Shown here: piece after piece, positions 30,184-38,630 of the stretch
How positions within the stretch are numbered: position 1 is the stretch's first letter
Layout: every line of letters starts with the position of its first letter
NCBI GenBank assembly: GCA_009691715.1
Contig: SIAN01000012.1
Location: forward strand, 1-64,000
Source: Planctomycetota bacterium
GTDB taxonomy: Bacteria; Planctomycetota; B15-G4; SIAN01
Reading direction: 5' to 3'
DNA: 64,000 nt
Notes under the pieces: model-generated
Told to the model about the DNA's origin: nothing
The model's input: only the letters and a program-made list of their open reading frames with translations
Databases searched by the model: none
Made by a program: the position numbers and the translations under genes

Positions 30184-31530
30184 GTGCGACCTGCGATCGT
30201 CGTCTTCGTCGTGATGGCGGCGTCGCTGCTGGCAACCTCGGGCCGCTCGCAAGAGCGACCGGTCGTGCCGCCAGCCGGCGTGCCGCCAGCCCACGTGCCG
30301 CCAGCCCGCGTGCCGCCAGCCGGCGTGCCGCCAGCCGGCGTGCCGCCAGCCGGCGTGCCGCCAGCCGGCGTGCCGCCAGCCCGGGTCGAGGTCGTACTCC
30401 TGGAAACGACTGTCGGCCGCTTCGCCACGCTGTCGGAGCCGGCTTGCGCCGCGACGGGCGTCGTCGTCTTCCACGCCACGTTCGATGGCGGCGGCGACGC
30501 GCTCTGCAGCACGGCAGGCGGCGGCGTGCGCGTGCGGGTCGAGAGCGGCCAGGAACTCGTCGCGGACGGCCGTCGTGGCGTGGTCAGCCGGATCGGTCGC
30601 CAACCCGGGGTCGGGGCGACGCTCGAAATCGCCTTCACTGCGACGTTCGTGGAGGGCGGGCGCGCCGTGCTCCTCACCCGTGGCGATGCGGGGCGATGCG
30701 ACCTGATCGCCGACGGCGGTGAGGCGTTCCGCGCGTTTGGCGAGCAGGCGTTCGTCGATCGCGTCGGCGCCGTCACGTTTCGCGCAGATCTCGACGCCAA
30801 GGACCACCCGGATCGTGAGCGCCGTGACGCGAGCCCCGCGGATCGGGTCGCAGCCGAGGCGAAGCCGCCTCCGCAGCGAATGACGGCACTCGGTCGCGTC
30901 GCCGCCTGGGACGTCGGGCTGTTCCGCGATCGCGGCGTCGACCTGAACACGGTGGGGCGGACCGGAGCGCAACTGCTCGACATCGCCGAGGGTTTCTCGG
31001 CCAACGACAGCGGATTCGTCGCGTTCCGCGCGGCGCGTCGAGTCGGGCACTGGAGCGTGCTGCTGGCGACATACGCCGGCGAGCAGGTCATCGCCACCAC
31101 CGACGATGAGATCGTGCAATTCGGAGTGCCGGCGCTGAACGAGCTCGGGATGGTCGCGGTGAGCGCGACGCTCCACGGCGGCGGCGCAACGCTGCTGCGC
31201 GGCCGCTTTGGCCAGCAGCTCCCGGAACGGCTGCTCGCATCGGATGCCGGCTTCGCCGCGCTGGCCGACGAGGTAGCGATCGATCCGGCCGGCCGCATCG
31301 CGTTCGTCGGACGCAACCGCGACGGCGCCGAGGTTCTGGCGCTGGCGGGCGACCCGGCGGCGCCGGGCACGATCGTGCCATTGTTGGCGGCCGGCGAGGT
31401 CGTCGCGGGGCGAAAGCTCGCGTCGATCAGTCTTCGGAGCACCGCCTTCGCGCGTTCCGATCGGCTTGCCGTCCGCCTGCGGTTCGACGAAGGCGTTGAG
31501 GCGATCGCGCTGATCTACCTGCGGCGGTAG
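30184..31530 (+). CDS. Secreted DUF7453-like (NxxGxxxF tandem-repeat) protein
   Basis: A 448-residue protein starting at GTG 30184, 16 bp after clpC. The signal peptide is IVVFVVMAASLLATSGRSQ. It is followed by eight VPPA(G/R/H) pentapeptides and a large beta domain. Repeated segments such as SANDSGFVAFRA, NELGMVAVSATLHGGG and DPAGRIAFVGRNRDG carry the N/D-x-x-G-x-x-A-F pattern of the 'choice-of-anchor tandem repeat' family, which is frequent in planctomycetes. The fold is probably a propeller-like beta array. The protein is likely extracytoplasmic; function unknown. The gene converges with the fliT-like gene with only 22 bp between stops and no clear terminator. Confidence 0.75.
   Translation: MRPAIVVFVVMAASLLATSGRSQERPVVPPAGVPPAHVPPARVPPAGVPPAGVPPAGVPPAGVPPARVEVVLLETTVGRFATLSEPACAATGVVVFHATFDGGGDALCSTAGGGVRVRVESGQELVADGRRGVVSRIGRQPGVGATLEIAFTATFVEGGRAVLLTRGDAGRCDLIADGGEAFRAFGEQAFVDRVGAVTFRADLDAKDHPDRERRDASPADRVAAEAKPPPQRMTALGRVAAWDVGLFRDRGVDLNTVGRTGAQLLDIAEGFSANDSGFVAFRAARRVGHWSVLLATYAGEQVIATTDDEIVQFGVPALNELGMVAVSATLHGGGATLLRGRFGQQLPERLLASDAGFAALADEVAIDPAGRIAFVGRNRDGAEVLALAGDPAAPGTIVPLLAAGEVVAGRKLASISLRSTAFARSDRLAVRLRFDEGVEAIALIYLRR
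30265..30384 (+). repeat. 15-bp coding minisatellite, eight units
   Basis: Eight in-frame units of the form GTGCCGCCAGCC plus a variable codon encode VPPAG (five copies), VPPAH (one) and VPPAR (two). Four consecutive VPPAG units are identical at the DNA level, indicating recent slippage expansion. Confidence 0.9.
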
Positions 31531-31552
31531 CGAGCCACGCTGCGGTTGGAGC

Positions 31553-31927
31553 TCACACCACCGAGTCGCACGCGCGGCGTGCTTGCGGTACCTGCGCCGC
31601 GTACGCGTGCAGCGTCGCGCGGCCCCGACCAAGACCGTCGAGCTGCTTGCGGAGCAGTTCTCGCTCCGAAACGCTCGCGTCGAGCAGGCGACGATGCAGC
31701 GCCAAGATCCGCTCGGTTCGCGCGGCGTGATCGATCAACTGCTCGCCGGTCATGCGCGCGCAGAGCTCGTCGACCGGCGGCAGCGCGGCCAGCGCCGCAC
31801 CGGCGCGCGCCACGGCCGTCTCGGCCGCCGCGGTTTCGCCCGCGAGGACATAGGAGAGCGCGTCGCGCCACCCGGCCTCGATCTGGTCGAGCAGCGTGAG
31901 CTCAGCGGGCGGAGAGGATCGCGCCAT
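31553..31927 (-). CDS. FliT-like flagellar chaperone
   Basis: A 124-residue all-helical protein (LTLLDQIEAGWRDALSYVLA, then a GEQLIDHAARTERILALHRR coiled segment). It starts inside the end of fliS (26-bp overlap) and is the last gene of the fliC-fliD-fliS transcript. Position, size and helical character match FliT, the chaperone for the filament cap FliD. Sequence similarity to named FliT proteins is too weak to be sure from inspection. Confidence 0.5.
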   Translation of the reverse strand: MARSSPPAELTLLDQIEAGWRDALSYVLAGETAAAETAVARAGAALAALPPVDELCARMTGEQLIDHAARTERILALHRRLLDASVSERELLRKQLDGLGRGRATLHAYAAQVPQARRACDSVV

Positions 31928-32273
31928 CCCAACCTTCCTTGAGCGTTCCGATCACCTTCCGGCTCGATTCGAGCAGGCGCGGCGACTGGGTCATGTTGGC
32001 CTCGACCAACCACTGGCAGACCGTGCGGTAGAGCTGGTCGAGCTTCGGCACGCATTCGGCACCGGTCTTGGCATCCAGCGAATCGCGCAGCGCCGCCATG
32101 ATGTCGAGCGATTTTCCGATGGCGAGTCCGGCGCGCCCGGGTTCGCCGTGCTCCACCGCGCGCCGTGCTTCCTCGATCCGACGCAGCAGCGCGTCGTAGA
32201 TCTTCAACAGGAGCTGCTCGCGCGGCATCGCCAGCAGGCTGTCGCGCTGGTAGGCCTCGTACACCGTCGTCAT
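31902..32273 (-). CDS. fliS: FliS, flagellin export chaperone
   Basis: A 123-residue protein starting MTTVYEAYQRDSLLAMPREQ at 32273. It has the family core LLLKIYDALLRRIEEARRAV and a C-terminal Y-x-x-V-x-x-L pattern (LYRTVCQWLVEANMT). FliS binds the C-terminus of unexported flagellin in the cytoplasm. It lies 31 bp after fliD, in the same minus-strand unit as the first flagellin, and overlaps the FliT-like gene. Confidence 0.88.
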   Translation of the reverse strand: MTTVYEAYQRDSLLAMPREQLLLKIYDALLRRIEEARRAVEHGEPGRAGLAIGKSLDIMAALRDSLDAKTGAECVPKLDQLYRTVCQWLVEANMTQSPRLLESSRKVIGTLKEGWDGAILSAR

Positions 32274-32304
32274 CCGTCCCCTCCTGTCGCCCTTGCGCTC
32301 GAGT

Positions 32305-33681
32305 TCACCGCGACCCGAACAGCCCGATCGAGCCGATCGATCCGAGCGCACCGCCCTGCGCCTGCAGCCGTCCGACCAGCGACTCCATCGCCGCGAACCG
32401 CTGCCGCAGCGATTTCTCGAAGATCACCAGTTGGTCTTCTGCCCGAATGATCCGCTCGTCGAGCGTGGTCATCGACGTGCGATACGCGTCCTTGCGTGTC
32501 GCGAGCGCGCCATCGATCGAGTCGGTGCGCGACTCGACGACATCGAGCAGCTTCTTGCCGATGCCCGCGGTCGTGTCCGTGAGCATCCGCTTCACGTCGT
32601 CGACGTCGTCCGTCAGCACGGTCTTCAGCCGGGCCGAGTCAAGTTCGAGCGTCCCGTCGGCTTTGGTCTTGATGCCGATCGCGCCGAGCGATGAGTAACC
32701 GACGCCGGGGAGCAAGCTGGCCGAGCTGACGGTCGTGCCGAATGCCGAACGCAAGGACCGCAGGGCACTGTCGCCGGCGAGCGGTTGCACGGTTTCGTCG
32801 CCGTTTGCGCGCGGCTTCGATTGCGCGTTCAGGAAGCTGACGACGTCGTTGAACTCCTTGACGAAGTCTGCCAGCTGCGATTCGATCGCTTCGAAGTCCT
32901 CGCTCACGGTGACCTGCAACGCCGGATCGTTGACGTCTTGCGTGTGCAGCAACTGCAGCGTGATGCCCTGGATTGCGTTGTCGACGGTGTTGCTGGCCGA
33001 CGTGTAGTTCTGGCTGTCGACCGTGAACGCGGCGTCGCTCGCGGCGCGCTGCTGGGTCAGGTTGAGCACCGGCCCCTGTGGCGGCGGTTGGCTCGGCTCC
33101 GCGACGATGGTCACCGTGTTCGCGAGTCCGGTCTCCGTACCGCGCAGCTCGAGGTGCCAGTCGGTGCCGTCGAAGACGGTCGTCGCGGCCACGCCGAAGT
33201 CGGCGTCGTTGATCGCGTCGCGCATGCCGTTCAGGTTCGAGTTGGTGCCGTCGATCGTGATGTCGTGCTGGGTGCCGCCGACGCTGAGCGAGAGCGTGCC
33301 GGTGATGCCGAGGTCCGCGTTCGCGTCGGCGAATCCGTCGGAGCGGATGAACGTGCTCTCCGCCAGCGTCGTGACCTTGACGTTCCAACTGCCGGCCAGC
33401 GTGTCGCCTTTCGGCGTGACCGAGACGTAATCGTCGCCGCCGCTGGAAATGCTGGCCTTGTGCGCGACGAACCGACCGGGATCGCTGATCTTTTTCAGCG
33501 CGGTCGCGAGATCGTTCATCTTGCTGGTGAGGTCGTCGAGCGCGCCGATCTTCTTCTGGAAGAGGGCCTTGCTGGAGCGCATCTGGCCGGCCTTGCGGCC
33601 CTCGACCGACAGCAGCGCCGAGATGATCGCGTTGGTGTCGAGCCCGGACGCCAGTCCGCCGAACGTGATCCCGCTCGCCAT
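32305..33681 (-). CDS. fliD: FliD, filament cap protein
   Basis: A 458-residue protein. The N-terminal signature MASGITFGGLASGLDTNAII and C-terminal coiled coil (ERIIRAEDQLVIFEKSLRQR) are the FliD core domains that plug the filament tip and direct flagellin polymerisation. The middle contains AESTFIRSDGFADANADLGI and Ig-like material typical of variable D2/D3 domains. It is read with fliS and the FliT-like gene downstream. The 214-bp gap to fliC1 holds the flagellin terminator and a palindromic element (33807-33821), so fliD can have its own promoter. Confidence 0.93.
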   Translation of the reverse strand: MASGITFGGLASGLDTNAIISALLSVEGRKAGQMRSSKALFQKKIGALDDLTSKMNDLATALKKISDPGRFVAHKASISSGGDDYVSVTPKGDTLAGSWNVKVTTLAESTFIRSDGFADANADLGITGTLSLSVGGTQHDITIDGTNSNLNGMRDAINDADFGVAATTVFDGTDWHLELRGTETGLANTVTIVAEPSQPPPQGPVLNLTQQRAASDAAFTVDSQNYTSASNTVDNAIQGITLQLLHTQDVNDPALQVTVSEDFEAIESQLADFVKEFNDVVSFLNAQSKPRANGDETVQPLAGDSALRSLRSAFGTTVSSASLLPGVGYSSLGAIGIKTKADGTLELDSARLKTVLTDDVDDVKRMLTDTTAGIGKKLLDVVESRTDSIDGALATRKDAYRTSMTTLDERIIRAEDQLVIFEKSLRQRFAAMESLVGRLQAQGGALGSIGSIGLFGSR

Positions 33682-33806
33682 GCCTGGACTCCACCCGCCG
33701 CCCGCCCCCGCGGACAGCCCCTGGCGACGCCATCGATCCGTTGGCGGACCGTCGGCGTTCGTCTCCGCCCGGTTGTTCGGCGGAGCCCGCTTCCGCTCAA
33801 GCGGAA

Positions 33807-33821
33807 GGGAAATCGTTTCCC
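33807..33821. promoter_or_regulatory. Palindromic element upstream of fliD, shared with both flagellins
   Basis: GGGAAATCGTTTCCC, a 6-bp inverted repeat with a 3-bp spacer, lies 126 bp upstream of fliD. Next to it is another perfect palindrome, CTTCCGCT-CA-AGCGGAAG (33790-33807). Related GGGAAA...TCCC sites occur upstream of fliC1 (34778-34793) and fliC2 (43397-43411). Confidence 0.4.
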
Positions 33822-33835
33822 ATCAAGCGGGCAAA

Positions 33836-33862
33836 GCCCCCCGGGGGAATGCCCCGGGAGGC
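33836..33862 (-). terminator. Terminator of fliC1
   Basis: On the minus strand GCCTCCCGGGG pairs with CCCCGGGGGGC around a 5-nt loop and is followed by TTT. It begins about 34 bp after the fliC1 stop and is the strongest intrinsic terminator in the window. Confidence 0.75.
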
Positions 33863-33895
33863 CCGACCCTCACTTCTTTGCCAGAGCCGTCCGGA

Positions 33896-34720
33896 TCACC
33901 CGAGGAGGGAGAGGGCCGACTGCGGCTGCACGTTCGCCTGCGACAGGATCGCAAGAGCGGCCTGCTGGAGGATCGAGTTCCGCGTCAGGTCGGCCGTCTC
34001 GAAGGCGACGTCGACATCGCGGATCCGCGACTCAGCGGCGGAGAGCGATTCGATGCTCACGCCGAGGTTCGCGATCGTCGAGCTCAGGCGGTTCTGCGCC
34101 GCGCCGAGGTCGCCGCGGATACCCGAGACCGAGTCGATCGCAGTGTCGATGGCCGAGATCGCCGTGGTCGGCGTGCCGGCCGAGGAGATGTCGAGCGAGC
34201 TCAGGCCGAGGTCGGAAGCCAGCGCGGACTGGAGGTCGACCGTGATCGTGTCGGTCGACGCCGTGCCCGCGCCGATCTGGAAGGCGACCGTCGACTGCGA
34301 GCCGTCGGTGAGCTTGATCGTGTTGAACTCGGTCGACTGCGCGATGCGGTCGACTTCGCTGATCAGGTCCTGGAACTCCTGATCGAGCGTGTCTTGGTCG
34401 CCCGCCGACGCCGTGCCGTTGTTGGCCTGGATGGCGAGCTCGCGCATGCGGATCAGGATGTTGCTCACCTCGTTCAGCGAGCCTTCCGCCGTCTGCACCA
34501 GCGAGATGCCGTCGTTGGCATTGCGCTGGGCCTGGTTCAGCGAACGGGTCTGCGCGCGCAGACGCTCGCTGATGCCAAGACCGGCCGCGTCGTCAGAGGC
34601 CGTCGCGATGCGGAGACCGGTGGTGAGGTGCTGGTAGTTCTTCTCGAGTCGGCTCGAGACCTGCGACAGCCCTCGCTGTGCGTTGATGGACGAGATGTTC
34701 TGGTTGATGCGAAGCGCCAT
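33896..34720 (-). CDS. fliC: Flagellin 1 (short form)
   Basis: A 274-residue flagellin consisting essentially of the D0/D1 core. The N-terminus is MALRINQNISSINAQRGLSQ with LTTGLRIATASDDAAGLGIS, and the C-terminus AESRIRDVDVAFETADLTRN...QANVQPQSALSLLG, with no room for D2/D3 outer domains. Exported through the Fli/Flh gate, it polymerises as filament. The start is at 34720. It is strongly similar to flagellin 2 (43527-44357) over the core (for example ERMRAQ/ERLRAQ...LNQAQRNANDGISLVQ). Asn-Gln-rich QRNANDGISLVQ is the usual Toll-like-receptor-5 region of beta/gamma flagellins. Confidence 0.95.
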   Translation of the reverse strand: MALRINQNISSINAQRGLSQVSSRLEKNYQHLTTGLRIATASDDAAGLGISERLRAQTRSLNQAQRNANDGISLVQTAEGSLNEVSNILIRMRELAIQANNGTASAGDQDTLDQEFQDLISEVDRIAQSTEFNTIKLTDGSQSTVAFQIGAGTASTDTITVDLQSALASDLGLSSLDISSAGTPTTAISAIDTAIDSVSGIRGDLGAAQNRLSSTIANLGVSIESLSAAESRIRDVDVAFETADLTRNSILQQAALAILSQANVQPQSALSLLG

Positions 34721-35113
34721 TGACGATCCCCCGCGGAGCGATGTTCCCGGCCACCCCACTCGGGCAACCGACGGCGAGGGACTCCGCTTTCCCGGCCGGG
34801 CGACTTGTTCGGAGGGGGGTCTTTGGCTTCAAGGCTTCCGAGCGCCGGTTTTGGGCCTCGTCGCCCTCTTTTCCGCTTCGCGGGGGGGTGGCCCTCGCGA
34901 AGCGCGACGATCTTTCCGCCCGCCGGCGGTTCGGGCCGCTTCGGAGCGGATTGGCACACCGGGGTTGCCCTGGGATCCCGCTATCTCGGAACGTTTTTCT
35001 AAAGCCACAGGCAGGAACTTCCGACCTCATGCAAGGGGAGCGGCCGCGGACCGTGGGTCTGGCGCGCCAGCTTCCGTTCGCGCCGACGGGGCGCGTGCCA
35101 GGAGGTGGGGGCC
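34721..35113. promoter_or_regulatory. Divergent fliC1/fliO intergenic region (393 bp)
   Basis: Holds no gene. It contains GGGACTCCGCTTTCCC (34778-34793; reads GGGAAAGCGGAGTCCC toward fliC1), a perfect 9-bp hairpin CGCTTCGCG/CGCGAAGCG (34874-34904), and AT-rich patches at 34995-35010. TGGCAC...TTGC near 34950-34966 resembles a sigma-54 site, but its spacing is 2 bp too long. The fliO ribosome site AGGAGGTG ends 7 bp before its ATG. Confidence 0.45.
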
Positions 35114-35614
35114 ATGGCGATCACGTCGATGCCGACGGTGCATGCACCGCTCCGGTTCACGTCGTTCGCGGCGCTCCGCCGGAGCGCGGGCTGGTGGCTG
35201 CCGCTCGTGCTGCTTCTCACCGGCGCGGCGTTCCTGCACGGTGAGACGGCGTCCGTCGCATCGCCGCCCGAGGCGGACGTCCCTGGCTCCCTGGTTCCGC
35301 CGATCGATGCCAGCGCGGTGATCGGAGCGGTGCTGGTCGTCGGCGGCCTCTTGGCGGCGCTGCCGTTCGCGACGCGCCGCTTCGCCACCGCCGCCCGCGG
35401 TCGCGGCGCGATCGAACTCTTGGAGACCCGCCCGCTCGGCGGCCGCCGCTCGCTGCTGCTGATCCAGGTCGAGGGGCGCCGACTGCTGCTCGGCGCGTCC
35501 GAGCACGGGCTCGCGCTGGTCACGGAGCTGAGCTCGAAGGCGGCGCCGTTCCCGGACGCGCTGGTTCGTGAGATCGAAAACACCCGCCCGGTCGTCGCGG
35601 AGACGCCGGCATGA
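35114..35614 (+). CDS. fliO: FliO, export-gate assembly protein
   Basis: A 166-residue protein with two membrane helices (WWLPLVLLLTGAAFLHG and AVIGAVLVVGGLLAALPF). They are followed by a FliO-type cytoplasmic beta domain (GAIELLETRPLGGRRSLLLI, VEGRRLLLGASEHGLALV). FliO helps assemble the FliP ring of the flagellar export gate. ATG 35114 is preferred over the GTG at 35105 because AGGAGGTG is correctly spaced from it. The stop overlaps the fliP ATG. Confidence 0.82.
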   Translation: MAITSMPTVHAPLRFTSFAALRRSAGWWLPLVLLLTGAAFLHGETASVASPPEADVPGSLVPPIDASAVIGAVLVVGGLLAALPFATRRFATAARGRGAIELLETRPLGGRRSLLLIQVEGRRLLLGASEHGLALVTELSSKAAPFPDALVREIENTRPVVAETPA

Positions 35615-36483
35615 ACGGTCTGCGAACCGCGCTCCTTCCGCTGCTGCTGATCGCGGGGCCGCTCGCAGCGACCGGCGCGCCGGCGGTGGCGCCCGCGATG
35701 GCGGCGCCTACGACGGCGGCGGCGCAGGACGGCGCGAAGCCCGACGATCCGGTGGCTCCAGCGCCGCCGCAACGACCCGATTCCATCCTTTCCAAGCTCT
35801 TCCCGGTCACGGTCGGAACGCGGCCGGGCGATGGCGCGGAGTCCGGCGGGCGCGATCTCTCGACGGCGGTCGAGATCGTCCTGCTGCTGACGTTCCTGTC
35901 GCTGCTGCCGCCGCTGTTGCTGACCGTCACCTGCTTCTCTCGCGTGGTGATCGTGCTGTCGTTCGTGCGGCGCGCAATGTCAACGCCCGAGCTGCCGCCC
36001 AATCCGGTGATGATCGGACTGGCGCTGTTCCTGTCGGGCGCGGTGATGGCGCCGACCGGCCGCGCGATCCACCAGAAGGCGATCGAGCCCTACCTCGAAG
36101 GGCGCATCGCGTTCGTCGAGGCCGCCGATCACGCCAGCGGCGAGTTGAAGCACTTCCTGCTGAAGCACGCGCGCCAGGCCGACCTCGCGCTGTTCATGGA
36201 GCTCTCCGACACGCCGCCGGTCGAGGGGCCGGAAGAGATGCCGCTCACCGTCGCGGTGCCAGCATTCATCGTCTCGGAGCTGCGCACGGCCTTCCAGATG
36301 GGCTTCGTGCTCTACCTGCCGTTCCTGGTGATCGACCTCGTGGTGTCGAGCATCCTGCTGGCGATGGGCATGTACATGCTCCCGCCGATGCTGGTGGCGA
36401 CGCCGCTCAAGATCCTGCTGTTCGTGCTGGTCGACGGTTGGGGGCTTGTGATCCAGCAGGTCTGGCGCGGGTTGGCGACCTGA
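35611..36483 (+). CDS. fliP: FliP, export-gate pore protein
   Basis: 290 residues with a cleavable signal peptide (LLPLLLIAGPLAATGAPA) and a Pro/Ala-rich spacer. The FliP core then follows: LLPPLLLTVTCFSRVVIVLS, FVRRAM-P-NPVMIGLALFL, and a C-terminal VPAFIVSELRTAFQMGFVLY segment. FliP forms the pentameric pore with FliQ and FliR in the inner membrane. ATGA overlap with fliO; the stop overlaps the fliQ start. Confidence 0.95.
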   Translation: MNGLRTALLPLLLIAGPLAATGAPAVAPAMAAPTTAAAQDGAKPDDPVAPAPPQRPDSILSKLFPVTVGTRPGDGAESGGRDLSTAVEIVLLLTFLSLLPPLLLTVTCFSRVVIVLSFVRRAMSTPELPPNPVMIGLALFLSGAVMAPTGRAIHQKAIEPYLEGRIAFVEAADHASGELKHFLLKHARQADLALFMELSDTPPVEGPEEMPLTVAVPAFIVSELRTAFQMGFVLYLPFLVIDLVVSSILLAMGMYMLPPMLVATPLKILLFVLVDGWGLVIQQVWRGLAT

Positions 36484-36758
36484 TGGACACGACCACCGCC
36501 ATCAGCCTGTCGCGCGCCGTGCTGCTCGAGGCGCTGCTGATCGCTGCGCCGATCCTGGGCGTGAGCCTCGTCGTCGGCATCGGTGTTGCGCTGTTCCAGG
36601 CGCTCACCAGCCTCCAGGAACAGACCGTCGCGATGATCCCGAAGCTCCTCGCGCTGGCGGGGACGCTGTTCTTCCTGATGCCCTGGATCCTGAAGCAGTT
36701 CGTCGAGTTCACCCAGCGCACCTTGGTGAGCCTCGCGCGCTACGGCGGTGGCGGATGA
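36483..36758 (+). CDS. fliQ: FliQ, export-gate protein
   Basis: 91 residues with two hydrophobic hairpin helices (LLEALLIAAPILGVSLVVGI and MIPKLLALAGTLFFLMPWIL) joined by ALFQALTSLQEQTV, the invariant FliQ loop. It packs round the FliP pore. It starts in the fliP stop and overlaps fliR by 4 bp. Confidence 0.95.
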   Translation: MDTTTAISLSRAVLLEALLIAAPILGVSLVVGIGVALFQALTSLQEQTVAMIPKLLALAGTLFFLMPWILKQFVEFTQRTLVSLARYGGGG

Positions 36759-37513
36759 CGTTCGACCTGCCGCTCGAGCTGATCGCGCGACTGCTGCTGG
36801 CCGCCCTGCGGTCGGGCATGGTGCTGCTGCTGCTGCCGATCGGCGGCGGCGAAGCGGTGCCGCCGCCGGTGCGCGTGATCCTGTCTCTGCTGCTCGGTGG
36901 GCTGCTGGTCGGGATGCCGGCCGGGACGATGCCGGAGACCACCGTCGACTTCGCGCTCGCCGCCGGCCGCGAGCTGCTGATCGGCCTCTCGATCGGCTTC
37001 CTCTGCCGCGTGCTGCTCGCCGCGCCCGCGTTGGCCGGCGACATGATCGCGCAGGAGATCGGCCTCAAGATGGCCGAAGAGATCGATCCGATGACGCGCG
37101 TGCCGTCGACGCCGATCGCGCGCATCTACGAGACCGCGCTCCTGCTGGTGTTCCTGGCCAGCAACGGCCACCACGACGTGCTGCGTGCGCTGCATCGCTC
37201 GTTCACGACGTTTCCGGTCGGTGGCCACGAGCTGCCGGGCGGGCTGGCGACCATCGCCCAGTCGTTGAGCTTGTGCCTGCGCTACGCGGTGATGATCGCG
37301 GCGCCGATGCTGGCCGTGCTGATGGTCGGCAGCCTCGTGCTCGCGCTCCTGTCGCGCGCCGTGCCCGAGCTGCACGTGATGACCTTCGGCTACCCGTTGC
37401 GCCTGCTCGGCGCGCTGGCGGCCGCGATCACGCTCTTCCCTTTTGTCCTTTCGCCAGGGATCCGCCTGATCTCCGTCCTGCGCGGCAGCCTGCTGCGCCT
37501 GGTGGAGGCCTGA
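36755..37513 (+). CDS. fliR: FliR, export-gate protein
   Basis: A 252-residue polytopic protein with the family landmarks LLLLPIGGGEAVPPPVRVIL, GLSIGFLCRVLLAAPALAGD and VGSLVLALLSRAVPELHVMT, then FGYPLRLLGAL. FliR completes the FliPQR pore. flhB begins 3 bp after the stop. Confidence 0.94.
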   Translation: MTFDLPLELIARLLLAALRSGMVLLLLPIGGGEAVPPPVRVILSLLLGGLLVGMPAGTMPETTVDFALAAGRELLIGLSIGFLCRVLLAAPALAGDMIAQEIGLKMAEEIDPMTRVPSTPIARIYETALLLVFLASNGHHDVLRALHRSFTTFPVGGHELPGGLATIAQSLSLCLRYAVMIAAPMLAVLMVGSLVLALLSRAVPELHVMTFGYPLRLLGALAAAITLFPFVLSPGIRLISVLRGSLLRLVEA

Positions 37514-37516
37514 TCC

Positions 37517-38626
37517 ATGGCGGACATGTTCGACAAGAACGATCGCACCGAAGAAGCCACCGCGAAGAAGCAGGAGGATTCGCACGCGCGCGGCCAATTC
37601 GCGCGTAGCACCGACCTGTCGACCGCCTGCGTGCTGATGGCGGCCGCGGCCGCATTGCTGGCGACCGGTCCGGGACTGCTGCAGGGGCTGCGGCAAGGCA
37701 TCGTCGGTGCGATCCGCGGCCTCGACAACGGTCCGGATTCGATCGGCGCGGCCTCGGCGGTGCTGCGGGTGCAGCTCATGATCGCGCTCCGCTACGTGCT
37801 GCCGTTCCTCGGCGCTGCGGCCGGCGCTGCCCTCGCGGTCCACTTCGCGCAGGCCGGCGGCTTCTTCATCGCGCGCGACGCGATCGGCTGGAAGACGGAA
37901 CGTCTCGACCCGGTCGCGAACCTCGGCCGCATGCTCTCCGCGAAGGGCTTCGCCAAGGTCGGCGGGGCGCTGCTCAAGCTGCTGTTGATCGTCACGGTCT
38001 TCGTCTTCGCGTTGCGCGGTCGGCTGGAAGAGGTGGCGACTTACTCGTCGCTCGCTTTCGAGCAGTCTTCGCCGCAGCTCGGCGCGTTGCTGCTCGATCT
38101 GTTCCTGCGCTGCTGCGCTGCGCTGCTGGTGCTGGGTTTCGGCGATTACATGTTCCAGCGCTGGCAGCATGGGCGCGAGCTGCGCATGACCAAGCAGCAG
38201 GTGCGCGACGAGATGAAGGAGCAGGACGGCGATCCGCAGGTGAAGCGGCGCATCCGTGATCGCATGCGCTCGTTTGCGGAGAGGCCGCTCGCGCAGGCGG
38301 TCGGTGCGGCGACGGTGGTCGTGACCAACCCGACGCACTTCGCCGTCGCGCTCGAGTACGCCGAGGGCAAGAGCGCGGCGCCGCGCCTAGTCGCGAAGGG
38401 TGTCGATTTGCTGGCGCAGGAGATTCGCCGCATCGCCCGCGACGCGAACGTGCCGGTCATCGAGCAGCCGCCGTTGGCGCGCGCGCTGTTCCGCGAAGTG
38501 CAGGTTGGCGACCTGATCCCGGAGAAGCTCTATCGCGCGGTCGCCTCGGTGCTGGCGATCGTCTGGAAGCTGCGCGACGCGCGCCGCAAGCCGGTCGCGC
38601 GCGCGGCCGGCGCGGGGAGGAACTAA
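37517..38626 (+). CDS. flhB: FlhB, export substrate-specificity switch
   Basis: 369 residues. The N-terminus MFDKNDRTEEATAKKQEDSH is typical. Four membrane helices are followed by a cytoplasmic domain with the autocleavage motif NPTH (about 272-275; VVVTNPTHFAVALEY). Cleavage between Asn and Pro, together with FliK, switches export from hook to filament proteins. PVIEQPPLARALF matches the conserved C-terminal stretch. It lies between fliR and flhA, with gaps of 3 and 4 bp. Confidence 0.96.
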   Translation: MADMFDKNDRTEEATAKKQEDSHARGQFARSTDLSTACVLMAAAAALLATGPGLLQGLRQGIVGAIRGLDNGPDSIGAASAVLRVQLMIALRYVLPFLGAAAGAALAVHFAQAGGFFIARDAIGWKTERLDPVANLGRMLSAKGFAKVGGALLKLLLIVTVFVFALRGRLEEVATYSSLAFEQSSPQLGALLLDLFLRCCAALLVLGFGDYMFQRWQHGRELRMTKQQVRDEMKEQDGDPQVKRRIRDRMRSFAERPLAQAVGAATVVVTNPTHFAVALEYAEGKSAAPRLVAKGVDLLAQEIRRIARDANVPVIEQPPLARALFREVQVGDLIPEKLYRAVASVLAIVWKLRDARRKPVARAAGAGRN

Positions 38627-38630
38627 CGCC

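Noticed and set aside
30265..30384. Regular 15-bp repeat as a CRISPR array
   Set aside because: Units are contiguous without spacers and are in frame in a coding region.
34950..34970. TGGCAC...TTGC before fliO as a sigma-54 promoter
   Set aside because: The GG and GC elements are 12 bp apart instead of 10, a spacing that normally abolishes sigma-54 recognition.
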